A stretch of 64,000 bases of DNA from Flavobacterium aeripolare. GTDB taxonomy: Bacteria > Bacteroidota > Bacteroidia > Flavobacteriales > Flavobacteriaceae. The notes under the pieces are model-generated. The model did no database searches. It saw only the letters and a program-made list of their open reading frames with translations, and was not told where the DNA came from. Below, piece after piece: positions 9,705-18,835 of this stretch. A program made the position numbers and the translations under genes. The stretch is from NCBI RefSeq assembly GCF_013294025.1, contig NZ_JABSNL010000001.1, positions 230,095-294,094 on the forward strand, given 5' to 3'. Every line of letters starts with the position of its first letter. Position 1 is the stretch's first letter.

Positions 9705-9737
9705 AAAATTACATAATCAGTCAAAATAAAATTTCGC

Positions 9738-9745
9738 TATATTTG
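9738..9745 (+). promoter_or_regulatory. TAnnTTTG promoter (-7) for the DHS-like gene
   Basis: TATATTTG lies 51 bases ahead of the start at 9797, in the 92-base gap after arginine decarboxylase. It suggests the DHS-like gene can be transcribed on its own. No clear -33 TTG is seen. Confidence 0.5.
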
Positions 9746-9796
9746 AAAGCATACAATATTCAATAGCCGATTTTTTAAAAATTAAAATCCAATAAA

Positions 9797-10768
9797 ATGA
9801 GTAAAGGACCAATCAGTCAGTTTATCGAAAAGCATTACTTGCATTTCAATTCTGCGGCTTTAGTAGATGCAGCAAAAGCTTATGAACAACAGCTAGCAAA
9901 TGGAGCTAAAATGATGGTAACTCTTGCTGGAGCAATGAGTACTGCCGAAATTGGAAAGATTTTTGCAGAAATGATCCGTCAAGACAAAGTACAAATCATA
10001 TCTTGTACAGGTGCAAATTTAGAAGAAGATATCATGAACTTGGTAGCGCACTCACATTATGAAAGAGTACCTAACTACCGTGATTTGACTCCAGAACAAG
10101 AATGGGATTTACTTGAAAGAGGTTTAAATCGAGTTACAGATACGTGTATTCCTGAGCATGAAGCATTCCGTCGTTTACAAAAACATATTTACAAGATTTG
10201 GAAAGACGCTGATGACAAAGGAGAACGTTTTTTACCACATGAATTTATGTATAAAATGCTTTTATCAGGCGTTTTAGAAGAATATTACGAAATAGATTTA
10301 AAAGACAGCTGGATGTATGCTGCAGCAGAAAAAAACTTACCAATTATCTGTCCAGGATGGGAAGATAGTACTATGGGAAATATTTTTGCTTCTTATGTTA
10401 TCAAAGGAGATTTGAAAGTCTCTACAATGAAATCTGGAATAGAATACATGACATTTTTAGCAGATTGGTATCCTAAAAATTCTGCTAATGGAGTTGGATT
10501 TTTCCAAATTGGTGGTGGTATCGCTGGAGATTTCCCAATTTGCGTTGTTCCTATGTTGTACCAAGATATGGAAATGCCTGAAACTCCTTTTTGGAGTTAT
10601 TTCTGTCAGATTTCAGACTCTACAACGAGTTATGGTTCGTATTCTGGAGCAGTACCTAATGAAAAAATTACTTGGGGTAAACTAGATATTAAGACTCCTA
10701 AGTTTATTATCGAATCTGATGCTACGATTGTAGCACCGCTTATTTTTGCTTATATATTAGACCTATAG
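9797..10768 (+). CDS. deoxyhypusine-synthase-like enzyme
   Basis: This 323-aa protein is a bacterial member of the deoxyhypusine synthase superfamily. The motif ITWGKL, with Lys295, lines up with the WGK motif holding the active-site lysine of eukaryotic deoxyhypusine synthase. An NAD-site-like stretch MVTLAGAMSTAEIG and the motif PIICPGWEDSTMGN are also typical. Bacteria lack eIF5A, so the eukaryotic reaction cannot be assumed. Family members in bacteria include homospermidine synthases and enzymes of unproven role, and placement after arginine decarboxylase supports polyamine chemistry. It is 9 bases ahead of the acidic-protein gene, with which it shares an operon and a terminator. Confidence 0.85.
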   Translation: MSKGPISQFIEKHYLHFNSAALVDAAKAYEQQLANGAKMMVTLAGAMSTAEIGKIFAEMIRQDKVQIISCTGANLEEDIMNLVAHSHYERVPNYRDLTPEQEWDLLERGLNRVTDTCIPEHEAFRRLQKHIYKIWKDADDKGERFLPHEFMYKMLLSGVLEEYYEIDLKDSWMYAAAEKNLPIICPGWEDSTMGNIFASYVIKGDLKVSTMKSGIEYMTFLADWYPKNSANGVGFFQIGGGIAGDFPICVVPMLYQDMEMPETPFWSYFCQISDSTTSYGSYSGAVPNEKITWGKLDIKTPKFIIESDATIVAPLIFAYILDL

Positions 10769-10777
10769 AATATCATT

Positions 10778-11179
10778 ATGAAAAGAGTAATTGTTGATTA
10801 CGCAAAACTTACAAACGAAATCTTAAACTTATTGGTTGAAAGATTTCCTGACGGTTATGATGACTCAGATATCATTCGTTTTAGAAATGCTAAAAACGAA
10901 TTAATAGAAGCAGTAGAAGTACGTACTGAAGACACTATTTATTTAGTTAAAGTAAGTATGAAACTTGCTGATAGAATAGAAAATCACGACGATGATGAAG
11001 ATATCGACGATGTAATCGAACCAATTATCCCAATCAAAGGTTTAGACCTTGACGATGATGAGGATGACGACGATGACGACGACAATATAGACAAGCCTGA
11101 TGTTGATGATGAAGATGACGACGAGGATTCAAATAAAAAAGATTACTCTGACGAAGACGACGATGACGACGAAGATTAA
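10778..11179 (+). CDS. small protein with a very acidic C-terminal tail
   Basis: This 133-aa protein has an ordinary N-terminal domain of about 68 residues (alternating strand/helix, no family I can name). It is followed by a low-complexity tail made mostly of Asp and Glu from about residue 70 to the end. It starts 9 bases after the DHS-like gene and ends just before a terminator, so the two are one unit. The tail could bind metal ions, basic proteins or polyamines, or mimic nucleic acid, but none of this is shown. Similar flavobacterial proteins are sometimes labelled DNA primase because of the acidic run; nothing here supports a primase. Confidence 0.75.
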   Translation: MKRVIVDYAKLTNEILNLLVERFPDGYDDSDIIRFRNAKNELIEAVEVRTEDTIYLVKVSMKLADRIENHDDDEDIDDVIEPIIPIKGLDLDDDEDDDDDDDNIDKPDVDDEDDDEDSNKKDYSDEDDDDDED

Positions 11180-11191
11180 TTCATGATAAAT

Positions 11192-11226
11192 AAAAAAGGA
11201 ACTCTATTAAAAGAGTTCCTTTTTTT
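11192..11226 (+). terminator. intrinsic terminator after the DHS-like unit
   Basis: A stem GGAACTCT/AGAGTTCC with a 6-base loop is extended by A and T runs and ends in seven T residues. It lies 12 bases after the acidic-protein stop codon. Confidence 0.88.
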
Positions 11227-11276
11227 GTTTAAAACTATTCCCAAACGCTTTTAAAGCTTACCATTTCCTTTGCAAT

Positions 11277-13391
11277 ATGATCACATCTCAGCTATTACAC
11301 GATACACTAAAAGACAATTTTGGATTTGAAAAGTTTAGACCTAATCAGGAAAAAATAATCAATTCAATAATGGCTGGCAAAGACACGCTAGCCATTATGC
11401 CTACTGGTGGTGGTAAATCTATTTGCTTTCAGTTACCAGCCTTGGTCTTTCCGGGATTAACTATAGTAATTTCGCCACTTATCGCGTTGATGAAGGACCA
11501 AGTAGATAGTTTAAAAACAAACGGTATTGAAGCCTGTTACATAAATAGTAGCCAATCAGCTGGAGAACAACAGGCACATATCGATGCCATAAAGGATGGT
11601 CATATTAAAATAGTATACATCGCTCCTGAGAGTTTATCATACATTGAAAATTTATTTAATACCATCTCTTTAAGTTTAATTGCAATAGATGAAGCGCACT
11701 GTATCTCGTCATGGGGTCATGATTTTAGACCAGCGTATACTAATTTGGGCTATTTAAAGAATCGCTTTCCCTCTACTCCTATCTTAGCCCTTACTGCGAC
11801 TGCTGACAAAGCAACTCGTAAGGACATAAGTGCACAATTAAATTTAACAAATCCTGAGGTTTTTATTTCTTCTTTTGATCGAAAGAATTTAAGCCTTGAA
11901 GTAAGACCAGCTCTCGATCGCGTAAAGCAAATACAGGATTTTATCGAAAGTAAACCCACAGAATCAGGGATCATCTACTGCTTGAGTAGAAAAACTACCG
12001 AAGAATTAGCCCAGAAATTAAGTAAAGCAGGAATCAACGCAAAGGCATATCACGCTGGCTTAGACGCGGCAACGCGTTCCAAGACACAAGACGAATTTAT
12101 CAATGACGACTGTCAAGTGGTTTGTGCAACAATTGCGTTTGGAATGGGAATTGATAAATCTAATGTGCGCTGGGTTATTCATTATAATTTACCTAAAAAT
12201 ATAGAAGGGTACTATCAAGAAATTGGTCGTGCTGGTCGTGACGGACTCCCTTCTGAAACGATATTATTCGAAAGCTATGGTGATGTCATTCAGTTACAAA
12301 AGTTTGCTTCTCAAGGTTTAAATTCAGAAGTGCAGTTGGCCAAGCTAGAACGAATGAAGCAGTATGCAGATGCCTTTAGTTGTCGTCGGAAAATATTGCT
12401 TTCTTACTTTGGAGAATTAGTAACAGAAAATTGCGGAAATTGCGACATTTGTAAAAATCCACCAGAATTTTTTGATGGAACGGTAATCGCTCAAAAAGCA
12501 CTTTCTGCTATTATTCGATTAAAAGAATCGGAACCATTGCCCGTCATAATTGATTTTCTACGTGGCTCTAAGAATGCTTATATTTTCGAAAAAGAATACC
12601 AAAACCTAAAAACGTATGCTGTGGGAGCTGATATTTCGTGGTTTGACTGGAATCAATACATAATTCAGTTAATTAATCAGGGGTATTGCGAAATTGCTTT
12701 TCACCAGAAAAATAAAATTCGCTTGACAACTCTTGCAAGAGAGGTCTTATTTGAAGGTGATAAGGTGCAATTGACTACTATGGTTAAAGCAAATACTGAA
12801 AAAGTAGCTGCAGCTGAACCACGAAAAAAGAGTGCGACTGGATCTTTATTCGAAATATTAAAAAAATTACGTTACGATATTTCCAAGGAAGAAAGTGTTC
12901 CTGCTTATGTTATTTTTAGTGATGCGGCTTTACGCCAAATGGAAACCATTAGACCGATGAGTGACGAAGAATTTATCACCATTGATGGAGTCGGGAAAGT
13001 AAAACTAGAAAAATATGGTGATGCGTTCATCAAGTGCATTATCAATTTTCATAAAGAGAAAGCTACAAAATCAAAAAAAGCGAGTAGTACGTACAAGGAA
13101 ACATTAGAATTATTTGAAAAAGGCTACACTGTAGAACAAATCGCAGATAAAAGAAAACTAGGTGTAGGAACTATTATGTCTCATTTTGCTAAGTTATATT
13201 CTGATGGAGTAGCAATCGATTTACATCAATTTATTTCAAAAGAAGAGATCACTCAAGTTTATAAAGCAAAGAAAAAACTAGAAAGTCCTACTACTTTAAA
13301 ACCATACTATGATTTTCTAGAAGAAAAAGTGGGCTATGGTAAGATAAGACTGGCATTATCAATTATTGAAAAAGAACCAATTTATAATTAA
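11277..13391 (+). CDS. recQ: ATP-dependent DNA helicase RecQ
   Basis: This 704-aa superfamily-2 helicase unwinds DNA 3' to 5' during recombination and replication-fork repair. Visible parts are Walker A PTGGGKS at residues 42-48, DEAH at 138-141 followed by CISSWGHDFRPAY, and the motif VI region YYQEIGRAGRDGLPS. The four-cysteine zinc site (CRR then CGNCDIC), a winged-helix region and an HRDC domain near residues 530-600 follow. A C-terminal helix-turn-helix extension completes the usual RecQ layout. The stop overlaps or abuts the start of a DNA glycosylase gene, which fits a repair operon. No clear promoter box precedes it beyond a TTTG close to the start. Confidence 0.96.
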   Translation: MITSQLLHDTLKDNFGFEKFRPNQEKIINSIMAGKDTLAIMPTGGGKSICFQLPALVFPGLTIVISPLIALMKDQVDSLKTNGIEACYINSSQSAGEQQAHIDAIKDGHIKIVYIAPESLSYIENLFNTISLSLIAIDEAHCISSWGHDFRPAYTNLGYLKNRFPSTPILALTATADKATRKDISAQLNLTNPEVFISSFDRKNLSLEVRPALDRVKQIQDFIESKPTESGIIYCLSRKTTEELAQKLSKAGINAKAYHAGLDAATRSKTQDEFINDDCQVVCATIAFGMGIDKSNVRWVIHYNLPKNIEGYYQEIGRAGRDGLPSETILFESYGDVIQLQKFASQGLNSEVQLAKLERMKQYADAFSCRRKILLSYFGELVTENCGNCDICKNPPEFFDGTVIAQKALSAIIRLKESEPLPVIIDFLRGSKNAYIFEKEYQNLKTYAVGADISWFDWNQYIIQLINQGYCEIAFHQKNKIRLTTLAREVLFEGDKVQLTTMVKANTEKVAAAEPRKKSATGSLFEILKKLRYDISKEESVPAYVIFSDAALRQMETIRPMSDEEFITIDGVGKVKLEKYGDAFIKCIINFHKEKATKSKKASSTYKETLELFEKGYTVEQIADKRKLGVGTIMSHFAKLYSDGVAIDLHQFISKEEITQVYKAKKKLESPTTLKPYYDFLEEKVGYGKIRLALSIIEKEPIYN

Positions 13392-13395
13392 TGAA

Positions 13396-13869
13396 ATGAT
13401 TCAATCATTTTTACCCTATATTGATCACAACACTCGAATTCTAATATTAGGAACAATGCCTGGCGTTCAATCATTAGCAAGGCAAGAATACTACGCGCAT
13501 CCTCGCAATCATTTTTGGAAGATAATGTATACTTTATTTAACTCCTTACCTATGGATGATGCGTTTTCTAAAAAAATAAATCTGTTGCAAGAGCATGCTA
13601 TAGGATTGTGGGACGTATTAGAGAATTGCGAACGCAAAGGCAGTTTAGACGTGCACATTAAAAACCAAAAGGAAAATGATTTTATATCACTTTTTGAGCA
13701 ATATCCTCAGATAAATACAATTATATTCAATGGCAAAGAAAGCCACAAATACTTTTTTAAAAAATTTGGACAAATAAAAGGCATCACGTATTATGTAATG
13801 CCTTCTACTAGTCCTGCAAACACCATGTCATTTGACAAAAAATTTGCATTATGGTCTTCTTGCTTCTAA
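13396..13869 (+). CDS. family-6 type hypoxanthine/uracil-DNA glycosylase
   Basis: The protein (157 aa from the ATG at 13396) belongs to the uracil-DNA glycosylase superfamily, closest in motif to the hypoxanthine (deoxyinosine) DNA glycosylase branch. It has LILGTMPG, YYAHPRNHFW and the second motif MPSTSPANT. It would remove deaminated bases from DNA. An in-frame ATG at 13366 lies inside the recQ coding end; the ATG at 13396, four bases after the recQ stop, gives the usual family N-terminus (MIQSFLPYID). Translational coupling to recQ is likely. A separate Ung is encoded at 51.3 kb. Confidence 0.87.
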   Translation: MIQSFLPYIDHNTRILILGTMPGVQSLARQEYYAHPRNHFWKIMYTLFNSLPMDDAFSKKINLLQEHAIGLWDVLENCERKGSLDVHIKNQKENDFISLFEQYPQINTIIFNGKESHKYFFKKFGQIKGITYYVMPSTSPANTMSFDKKFALWSSCF

Positions 13870-13871
13870 TA

Positions 13872-14387
13872 TTATAAATAACGCTCTTCAAATATTCTTT
13901 GATGATGCACTTGGTGCCCTATAATTAAAAAACCAATAGCCCTCACTGAGATATTTTTATCAGAAGCTATTCCTATTCGCAGTAATTGCTCTTTAGAAAA
14001 ACTATTGAATAAAGAAAGCGTTGCTTGTCTTACGACTGCCATCTCAGTTAATAAACCTTGTAAATTCCGTTCGCTTGCAGTAGTATTGACAACATATTCA
14101 TTCTCGTCAAAACCAGGCAAGGGTGTACTATCATTTCTCGAAATTCGTAAAGCGCGATAAGCAAAAATTCGCTCAGTATCAATTAAGTGTTGAATGATTT
14201 CCTTAATGGTCCACTTCCCTTCGGCATAACGATAATCAAATTTATCCATTGGTATATTCTGTACAAAACGGATGAACGCATGAACAGAAATTTCTAGTTC
14301 TTCGATTAAAATTCCAGTTCCTGCTGCTTGCATATACCCTTCAAAATAAGGTGCATATTCATTTTTATTGACATCAATTACTAACAT
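13872..14387 (-). CDS. DinB-family four-helix protein
   Basis: This 171-aa protein has the DinB/YfiT fold pattern: a long helical protein with KWTIKEIIQHLIDTERI early and IIGHQVHHQRIFEERYL late. His67, His158 and His162 form the metal-binding triad typical of the superfamily. Members are metal-dependent enzymes such as thiol S-transferases or of unknown function; the substrate here is unknown. It lies 9 bases downstream of ppc on the same strand and is probably co-transcribed with it. It converges on the glycosylase gene with only two bases between. Confidence 0.85.
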   Translation of the reverse strand: MLVIDVNKNEYAPYFEGYMQAAGTGILIEELEISVHAFIRFVQNIPMDKFDYRYAEGKWTIKEIIQHLIDTERIFAYRALRISRNDSTPLPGFDENEYVVNTTASERNLQGLLTEMAVVRQATLSLFNSFSKEQLLRIGIASDKNISVRAIGFLIIGHQVHHQRIFEERYL

Positions 14388-14396
14388 AATTATTTT

Positions 14397-16982
14397 TTAA
14401 GCTGAGTTTCTACTTGCGTTTGTGTTTCCAAAAAGTGATCGCATAACAATTTTTTCATATACTTTTATCAAAGCGTCGTCAGGAACCTCTACTTTATTTA
14501 ATTCATTAATTCTAAGTAAGGCGTATTGTTGTATCGTTAACAATGGCAATACTATACGTTCTCTTATTTGAATAGAAGCTTTACCATCTGCATAGTTCTC
14601 CATCAACTCTGTGTGTCCAGCAATTTTTAATAATAAACGTTTTGTTTCTAAAAATTCATCATAGATAATTTGCCAAAATTCACCAAATTCCGGGTCCTTT
14701 TTCATGTATGCTGTCAGGGGGAAAAATGATTTTGCCAAGGACATCATACTATTCTCTAAAAGCGTTTTAAAGAATAAGGAATTATCATATAAATCTTGAA
14801 CACTATCCCACTGATTGTTTTCTTCAAAATATTTTAAAGCAGAACCTACCCCAAAAAATCCAGGTACATTTTGTTTTAATTGACTCCACGATCCTACAAA
14901 TGGGATGGCTCTTAAATCAGCAAAATCTAATGTAGCCGACTTACTTCTTTTTGACGGACGACTACCTATATTCGTTTTAGCATAATACTTCAACGTACTC
15001 ATTTGCTCCAAATACGGTATGAATTTAGGATGATTTTTAAAACTTAAATATTTTTTATACCCTAAATCGGCAAGTTGATCCATCACTACTTTCTCATCAG
15101 TTGAGAGTTCGTTCTTGTTCTTACTAAAAACCTGATTTGTAACTCCTGCACTTAATAAGTTCTCTAAGTTATACCTGCAGGAATCTAATGTTCCAAAATT
15201 AGAACTAATCGTTTGCCCTTGTACGGTGATTTGGATTTCGTTATTCTCTATTGTTGGCCCTAAAGAAGCATAAAATTTATGTGTTTTTCCGCCACCACGA
15301 GCTGGAGGACCACCACGACCGTCAAAGAATATCACTTTTACGCCATATTTTCTAGACATTTCAGTCAACGCTTCTTTAGCTTTAAAAATACTCCAGTTAG
15401 CCATTAAATACCCGCCATCTTTAGTTCCGTCAGAGAATCCAAGCATAATTGTTTGTTTCATCTCACGTTGCTCTAAATGTGCAGCATAGGTAGGATTTGT
15501 GTACAGCTGCTCCATCACATTATGTGCACTCATTAAATCATCAACCGATTCAAATAACGGAATAACATCAACTGTGGGTTGGTCCCAATCTGTCAAACGA
15601 ATCATTGCAAAAGTTTCCATGACATTAAGAGCGCTTTCATTATTACTAATGATATACCTGTTAGCACCTTCCTCCCCATTCTGCTTTTGAATAGTCTTAA
15701 TCGCTTGTATAGATTCAATTGTAGAACGCGTAATTTCGCTATCAAAATCTGCACTGTTCAAATTTCCTTTAGCATTAGCCAGAACCTCAAATTTTTCAGT
15801 TTCAGATAATTCATAGTAATTTGCTGGAAAAGCTGGATTTTCGTTTTTTTGATAAAAATCAAAAATATCTTTAAAAACATCATTATGTATGCGACTGTTT
15901 TGACGAATATCTAAAGTAGCAAAGTGAAAACCAAAAAGATTTACTTTAATTAATAATGCATTTAAGTCATCTAAATACAATGACTGATGTTGTTCAATTA
16001 CAATTGTTTTTATTTTATTTAATTGCGCCTTAAACTCTTCTAGAGTAATATAAATCTCTCCATTTGAATAAAAGACGGAGCGGTAAAGCTTATGCTCCAG
16101 TTCAGCGACTAAAACATCTACATTAAAAAAGGTAAGTTTTCTTTTTAATGCTCGCATTTCGATATAATAACACTTTAAAATTGATGTTCGTAATCGATCA
16201 GCAACATTTAAGGTAATACTTGTAGTAACGAATGGATTACCATCGCGGTCACCTCCGGGCCAGAAACCCAGCTTGATCAGCGCATTTTGGATTTCGACAT
16301 CTTTAAAAATATTTTTTTGAAGGTACTGTACCATATCTCCTGATGTGTGGTAGAAAACATTCTCTAAGTACCAAATTAAACTAACCGCTTCGTCAAATGG
16401 ATTTGGCTTTTCATTTTTTATAAAAGGTGTCTTACCTAATTGAGCCAGCAAGTGTTTAATTTTCAAAAGCTTATTATCTCTTATAGCATCCGTTAGATCA
16501 TTGATAATCCCTAGGACTGAACCAGGATAAAACTGTGTGGGATGTGCTGTTAAAACAGTACGCACATTGAATGATTCAAGAAAAGCGATTAGCTCTTCTT
16601 TCTTTCCTTTAGCATCCGCTTTCTCCTTAATATCTCTTAAAGAACCACGGCCTTCCATATTGTTTACAACGGGGAATGCAGCATCTTCTACAGCATCAAA
16701 AAGAACAATTTGACGTTCAATATATTGTATAAAACGAAACATTAAGCTAATTTGATCTTGTTCAGATTTGTTGTCGAGATACTTGTCTGAGAATTGCTCC
16801 ATAATTTCTTTTGGAGTTTCCTGCTTCTTGAAACCAGACTCACAAACCTCTGTAAACAAAGGAAGTAATACACCTGTATTATCAATGGAATCAAACGGTA
16901 ATGTGATAAACACACTATTGTATATGTTGTATTTTGAGAGCACGTTTTGATTAAAACGTTCAATTTTAGGTAGCGTGTACAT
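14397..16982 (-). CDS. ppc: phosphoenolpyruvate carboxylase
   Basis: This 861-aa enzyme carboxylates phosphoenolpyruvate to oxaloacetate, feeding the TCA cycle. The catalytic histidine motif VLTAHPTQ (His147) and the glycine-rich active-site block FDGRGGPPARGGG are intact. So are KLGFWPGGDRDGNPF and GSRPSKR. The C-terminus ends NTNASRNSA rather than the usual QNTG tail, a variation I associate with the shorter Bacteroidetes form. It is transcribed leftward, followed closely by the DinB-like gene, and preceded by the terminator of lrp. Confidence 0.95.
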   Translation of the reverse strand: MYTLPKIERFNQNVLSKYNIYNSVFITLPFDSIDNTGVLLPLFTEVCESGFKKQETPKEIMEQFSDKYLDNKSEQDQISLMFRFIQYIERQIVLFDAVEDAAFPVVNNMEGRGSLRDIKEKADAKGKKEELIAFLESFNVRTVLTAHPTQFYPGSVLGIINDLTDAIRDNKLLKIKHLLAQLGKTPFIKNEKPNPFDEAVSLIWYLENVFYHTSGDMVQYLQKNIFKDVEIQNALIKLGFWPGGDRDGNPFVTTSITLNVADRLRTSILKCYYIEMRALKRKLTFFNVDVLVAELEHKLYRSVFYSNGEIYITLEEFKAQLNKIKTIVIEQHQSLYLDDLNALLIKVNLFGFHFATLDIRQNSRIHNDVFKDIFDFYQKNENPAFPANYYELSETEKFEVLANAKGNLNSADFDSEITRSTIESIQAIKTIQKQNGEEGANRYIISNNESALNVMETFAMIRLTDWDQPTVDVIPLFESVDDLMSAHNVMEQLYTNPTYAAHLEQREMKQTIMLGFSDGTKDGGYLMANWSIFKAKEALTEMSRKYGVKVIFFDGRGGPPARGGGKTHKFYASLGPTIENNEIQITVQGQTISSNFGTLDSCRYNLENLLSAGVTNQVFSKNKNELSTDEKVVMDQLADLGYKKYLSFKNHPKFIPYLEQMSTLKYYAKTNIGSRPSKRSKSATLDFADLRAIPFVGSWSQLKQNVPGFFGVGSALKYFEENNQWDSVQDLYDNSLFFKTLLENSMMSLAKSFFPLTAYMKKDPEFGEFWQIIYDEFLETKRLLLKIAGHTELMENYADGKASIQIRERIVLPLLTIQQYALLRINELNKVEVPDDALIKVYEKIVMRSLFGNTNASRNSA

Positions 16983-17021
16983 AATTTGTTATAGTTGGTT
17001 GGTTATTGTAGAAAATAGTTA

Positions 17022-17056
17022 TAAAAAAATAACCCCAAGAACTAACTTGAGGTTAT
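17022..17056 (-). terminator. intrinsic terminator after lrp
   Basis: Read on the minus strand, a 9-bp stem AACCTCAAG/CTTGGGGTT (one G-U pair) with a 6-base loop is followed by a run of seven T. It lies between the lrp stop and the ppc start, so ppc probably has its own promoter. Confidence 0.8.
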
Positions 17057-17084
17057 ATATTGAAATATAGCAATCAAGCTAGTG

Positions 17085-17564
17085 TTACATATTTTTGAAA
17101 ATAGTGTGCATCAAACGCTTTTTATCGTTAATGCTTTCCTCAAGAGAAATCATAGTTTCAGTTCTATATACACCATCGATATCGTCAATCATGAAGATAA
17201 CGTCTTTAGCGTGCTTAGTATCTTTTGCTCTAATTTTACAAAAAATATTGAATTTACCAGTCGTCACAGAAGCTACTGTTACAAAAGGAATTTCGTTAAT
17301 ACGTTGTAAAACAAATTTAGTTTGCGAGGTATTATTCAAGAACACACCTACATAAGCAATAAATGAATATCCTAATTTATCGTAATCCAGTACTAATGAA
17401 GAACCCATAATGATTCCTGCATCTTCCATTTTTTTAACTCTTACATGCACGGTTCCAGCAGAAATCAATAATTTCTTTGCAATATCTGTAAATGGAACTC
17501 TGGTGTTGTCAATCAACATATCTAAAATTTGATGATCTACTTCATCTAAACGGAACTTACTCAT
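17085..17564 (-). CDS. Lrp/AsnC-family transcriptional regulator
   Basis: This 159-aa regulator has an N-terminal winged helix (about residues 1-60, IDNTRVPFTDIAKKLLISAGTVHVRVKKME region) and a C-terminal RAM ligand-binding domain. Family members respond to amino acids and form octamers on DNA. It is monocistronic: a -7 box lies 39 bases upstream and a terminator follows. Genes it controls cannot be told; nearby ppc and the M14 peptidase are candidates by position only. Confidence 0.92.
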   Translation of the reverse strand: MSKFRLDEVDHQILDMLIDNTRVPFTDIAKKLLISAGTVHVRVKKMEDAGIIMGSSLVLDYDKLGYSFIAYVGVFLNNTSQTKFVLQRINEIPFVTVASVTTGKFNIFCKIRAKDTKHAKDVIFMIDDIDGVYRTETMISLEESINDKKRLMHTIFKNM

Positions 17565-17602
17565 ATTTTTTTATTTATCTTATTATTTGCTAAAACAAAG
17601 TG

Positions 17603-17610
17603 CAAAAATA
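17603..17610 (-). promoter_or_regulatory. TAnnTTTG promoter (-7) for lrp
   Basis: On the minus strand this reads TATTTTTG. It lies in the gap between the M14 peptidase stop and the lrp start. Confidence 0.5.
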
Positions 17611-17640
17611 TACATTAAAACAAGAAAACAGTCTGATACA

Positions 17641-18795
17641 TTAGTTTTTTATCAATCCGTTAACATAATTTATGCTATTGTCTAACTTAAAGTTGGCTTT
17701 TTGACCTATTTTTGGAAAATTAGATTCATCATCACTATATGTTGCCCCCTTAGCATCATATTCATGGTGAGCGAAAAAACCCTCTAAATTACCGATTTCT
17801 GATATATATGCATTAAAACATACATTATTATCAATCAGCTCTTCTTTGTATTGCGCAGCAAAATTCGTTATTTTTTCAATACCATCATAATTTATCTTGA
17901 CATTTTTATATATAAAATCATAAAAAACGACTTTATTCTGAGGAATATTCAAATATTCACTTAATCTATTGATAACTATATCGTTTTCGCAAAATGACTG
18001 AAAACTCACAATTAACGACATAAATACAAATTTGCGAGTTTGCTCTCTTGCATAATCATCAGGAAAGTGCCCCGCTTCAAATAAAATCGTGGCCGCTCCT
18101 AAAGATTGAAATGTATCCCCTATGCAATTGATATTAAAGGAATCATCAAATCTACCAATCCCATCAGGAAGGTATTTTATCAACTCCTTATTAATGCTTG
18201 CGATCACATTTATTGCGTTTAGACGATTTTCATTAATCTCTCTAGCCTCATTATAGGCTGGAGCTAAGAAGGATAATGTGGCTGGCACGCCTGTTGTATC
18301 GACTCCAAAAATAGTACGTTGATCATGTAGATTATAGCAGTAATCAGGTTGGAAACTTTCAAACGTATTCCTCAACAACTTGCTTTCAGGTTGCGTAAGA
18401 TTTTGAGAATCTCTATTCAAGTCCACATCGTTAGCATTTGCTCTTGTATATAAGAACGCACCATCAGGATTTAGCATAGGAATCGCTAAAAAAGTGAATT
18501 TCTTTAAGAATTGTTTAGCTATATCAGAGTCACTATGCAAGAAATTTAGAAAATCAAATAATGCTTTTGTAGTAGTACTTTCGTTCCCATGCATTTGAGA
18601 CCATAGAAAGATTTTGATCTTTCCAGAACCAATTTGGTAACTGTAAATAGCGCGATCTTGAACCGACTTTCCAATATTGTTTAGTTCGCTATTCTTGTTT
18701 AATCGGTTTAATATTGGCTCAATATCTTTTAAGGTTATATACCTTCCTGAGATACTCGGCTCTTTATATAGATGGTGTAATTGTTCTAGATCCAT
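17641..18795 (-). CDS. M14-family zinc carboxypeptidase
   Basis: This 384-aa protein is a cytoplasmic-looking M14 metallopeptidase with no signal peptide. The zinc ligands are His69 and Glu72 (QMHGNE) and His157 (YNLHDQ). The catalytic glutamate is Glu240 in TILFEAGHFP. The arginine/asparagine substrate-binding region is represented by NPDGAFLYTRANANDVDLNRD. Such enzymes trim C-terminal residues from peptides, sometimes cell-wall peptides. Its promoter carries overlapping TTAC-N4-GTAA sites shared with the divergent XRE-type regulator at 19.1 kb, so it is likely under that regulator's control. Confidence 0.88.
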   Translation of the reverse strand: MDLEQLHHLYKEPSISGRYITLKDIEPILNRLNKNSELNNIGKSVQDRAIYSYQIGSGKIKIFLWSQMHGNESTTTKALFDFLNFLHSDSDIAKQFLKKFTFLAIPMLNPDGAFLYTRANANDVDLNRDSQNLTQPESKLLRNTFESFQPDYCYNLHDQRTIFGVDTTGVPATLSFLAPAYNEAREINENRLNAINVIASINKELIKYLPDGIGRFDDSFNINCIGDTFQSLGAATILFEAGHFPDDYAREQTRKFVFMSLIVSFQSFCENDIVINRLSEYLNIPQNKVVFYDFIYKNVKINYDGIEKITNFAAQYKEELIDNNVCFNAYISEIGNLEGFFAHHEYDAKGATYSDDESNFPKIGQKANFKLDNSINYVNGLIKN

Positions 18796-18810
18796 TTTCC
18801 ATTTGCTTTA

Positions 18811-18826
18811 GTTTACAAAAGTAAAC
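18811..18826. promoter_or_regulatory. operator site 1 on the M14 -7 box
   Basis: GTTTACAAAAGTAAAC is a perfect inverted repeat with 6-base arms and a 4-base centre. The minus-strand -7 element TACTTTTG (18816-18823) lies wholly inside it, so a bound protein would block transcription of the M14 peptidase gene. Confidence 0.65.
18816..18823 (-). promoter_or_regulatory. TAnnTTTG promoter (-7) for the M14 peptidase
   Basis: The minus-strand sequence TACTTTTG lies 20 bases ahead of the start codon. CAA at 18840-18842 on the plus strand gives a TTG at 16 bases spacing as the -33 element. Confidence 0.6.
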
Positions 18827-18835
18827 AACTTTAAA

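Noticed and set aside
11040..11179. GAY repeats of the acidic tail as a satellite or CRISPR-like repeat
   Set aside because: They are codons for Asp/Glu in frame of the acidic protein; there is no spacer structure.
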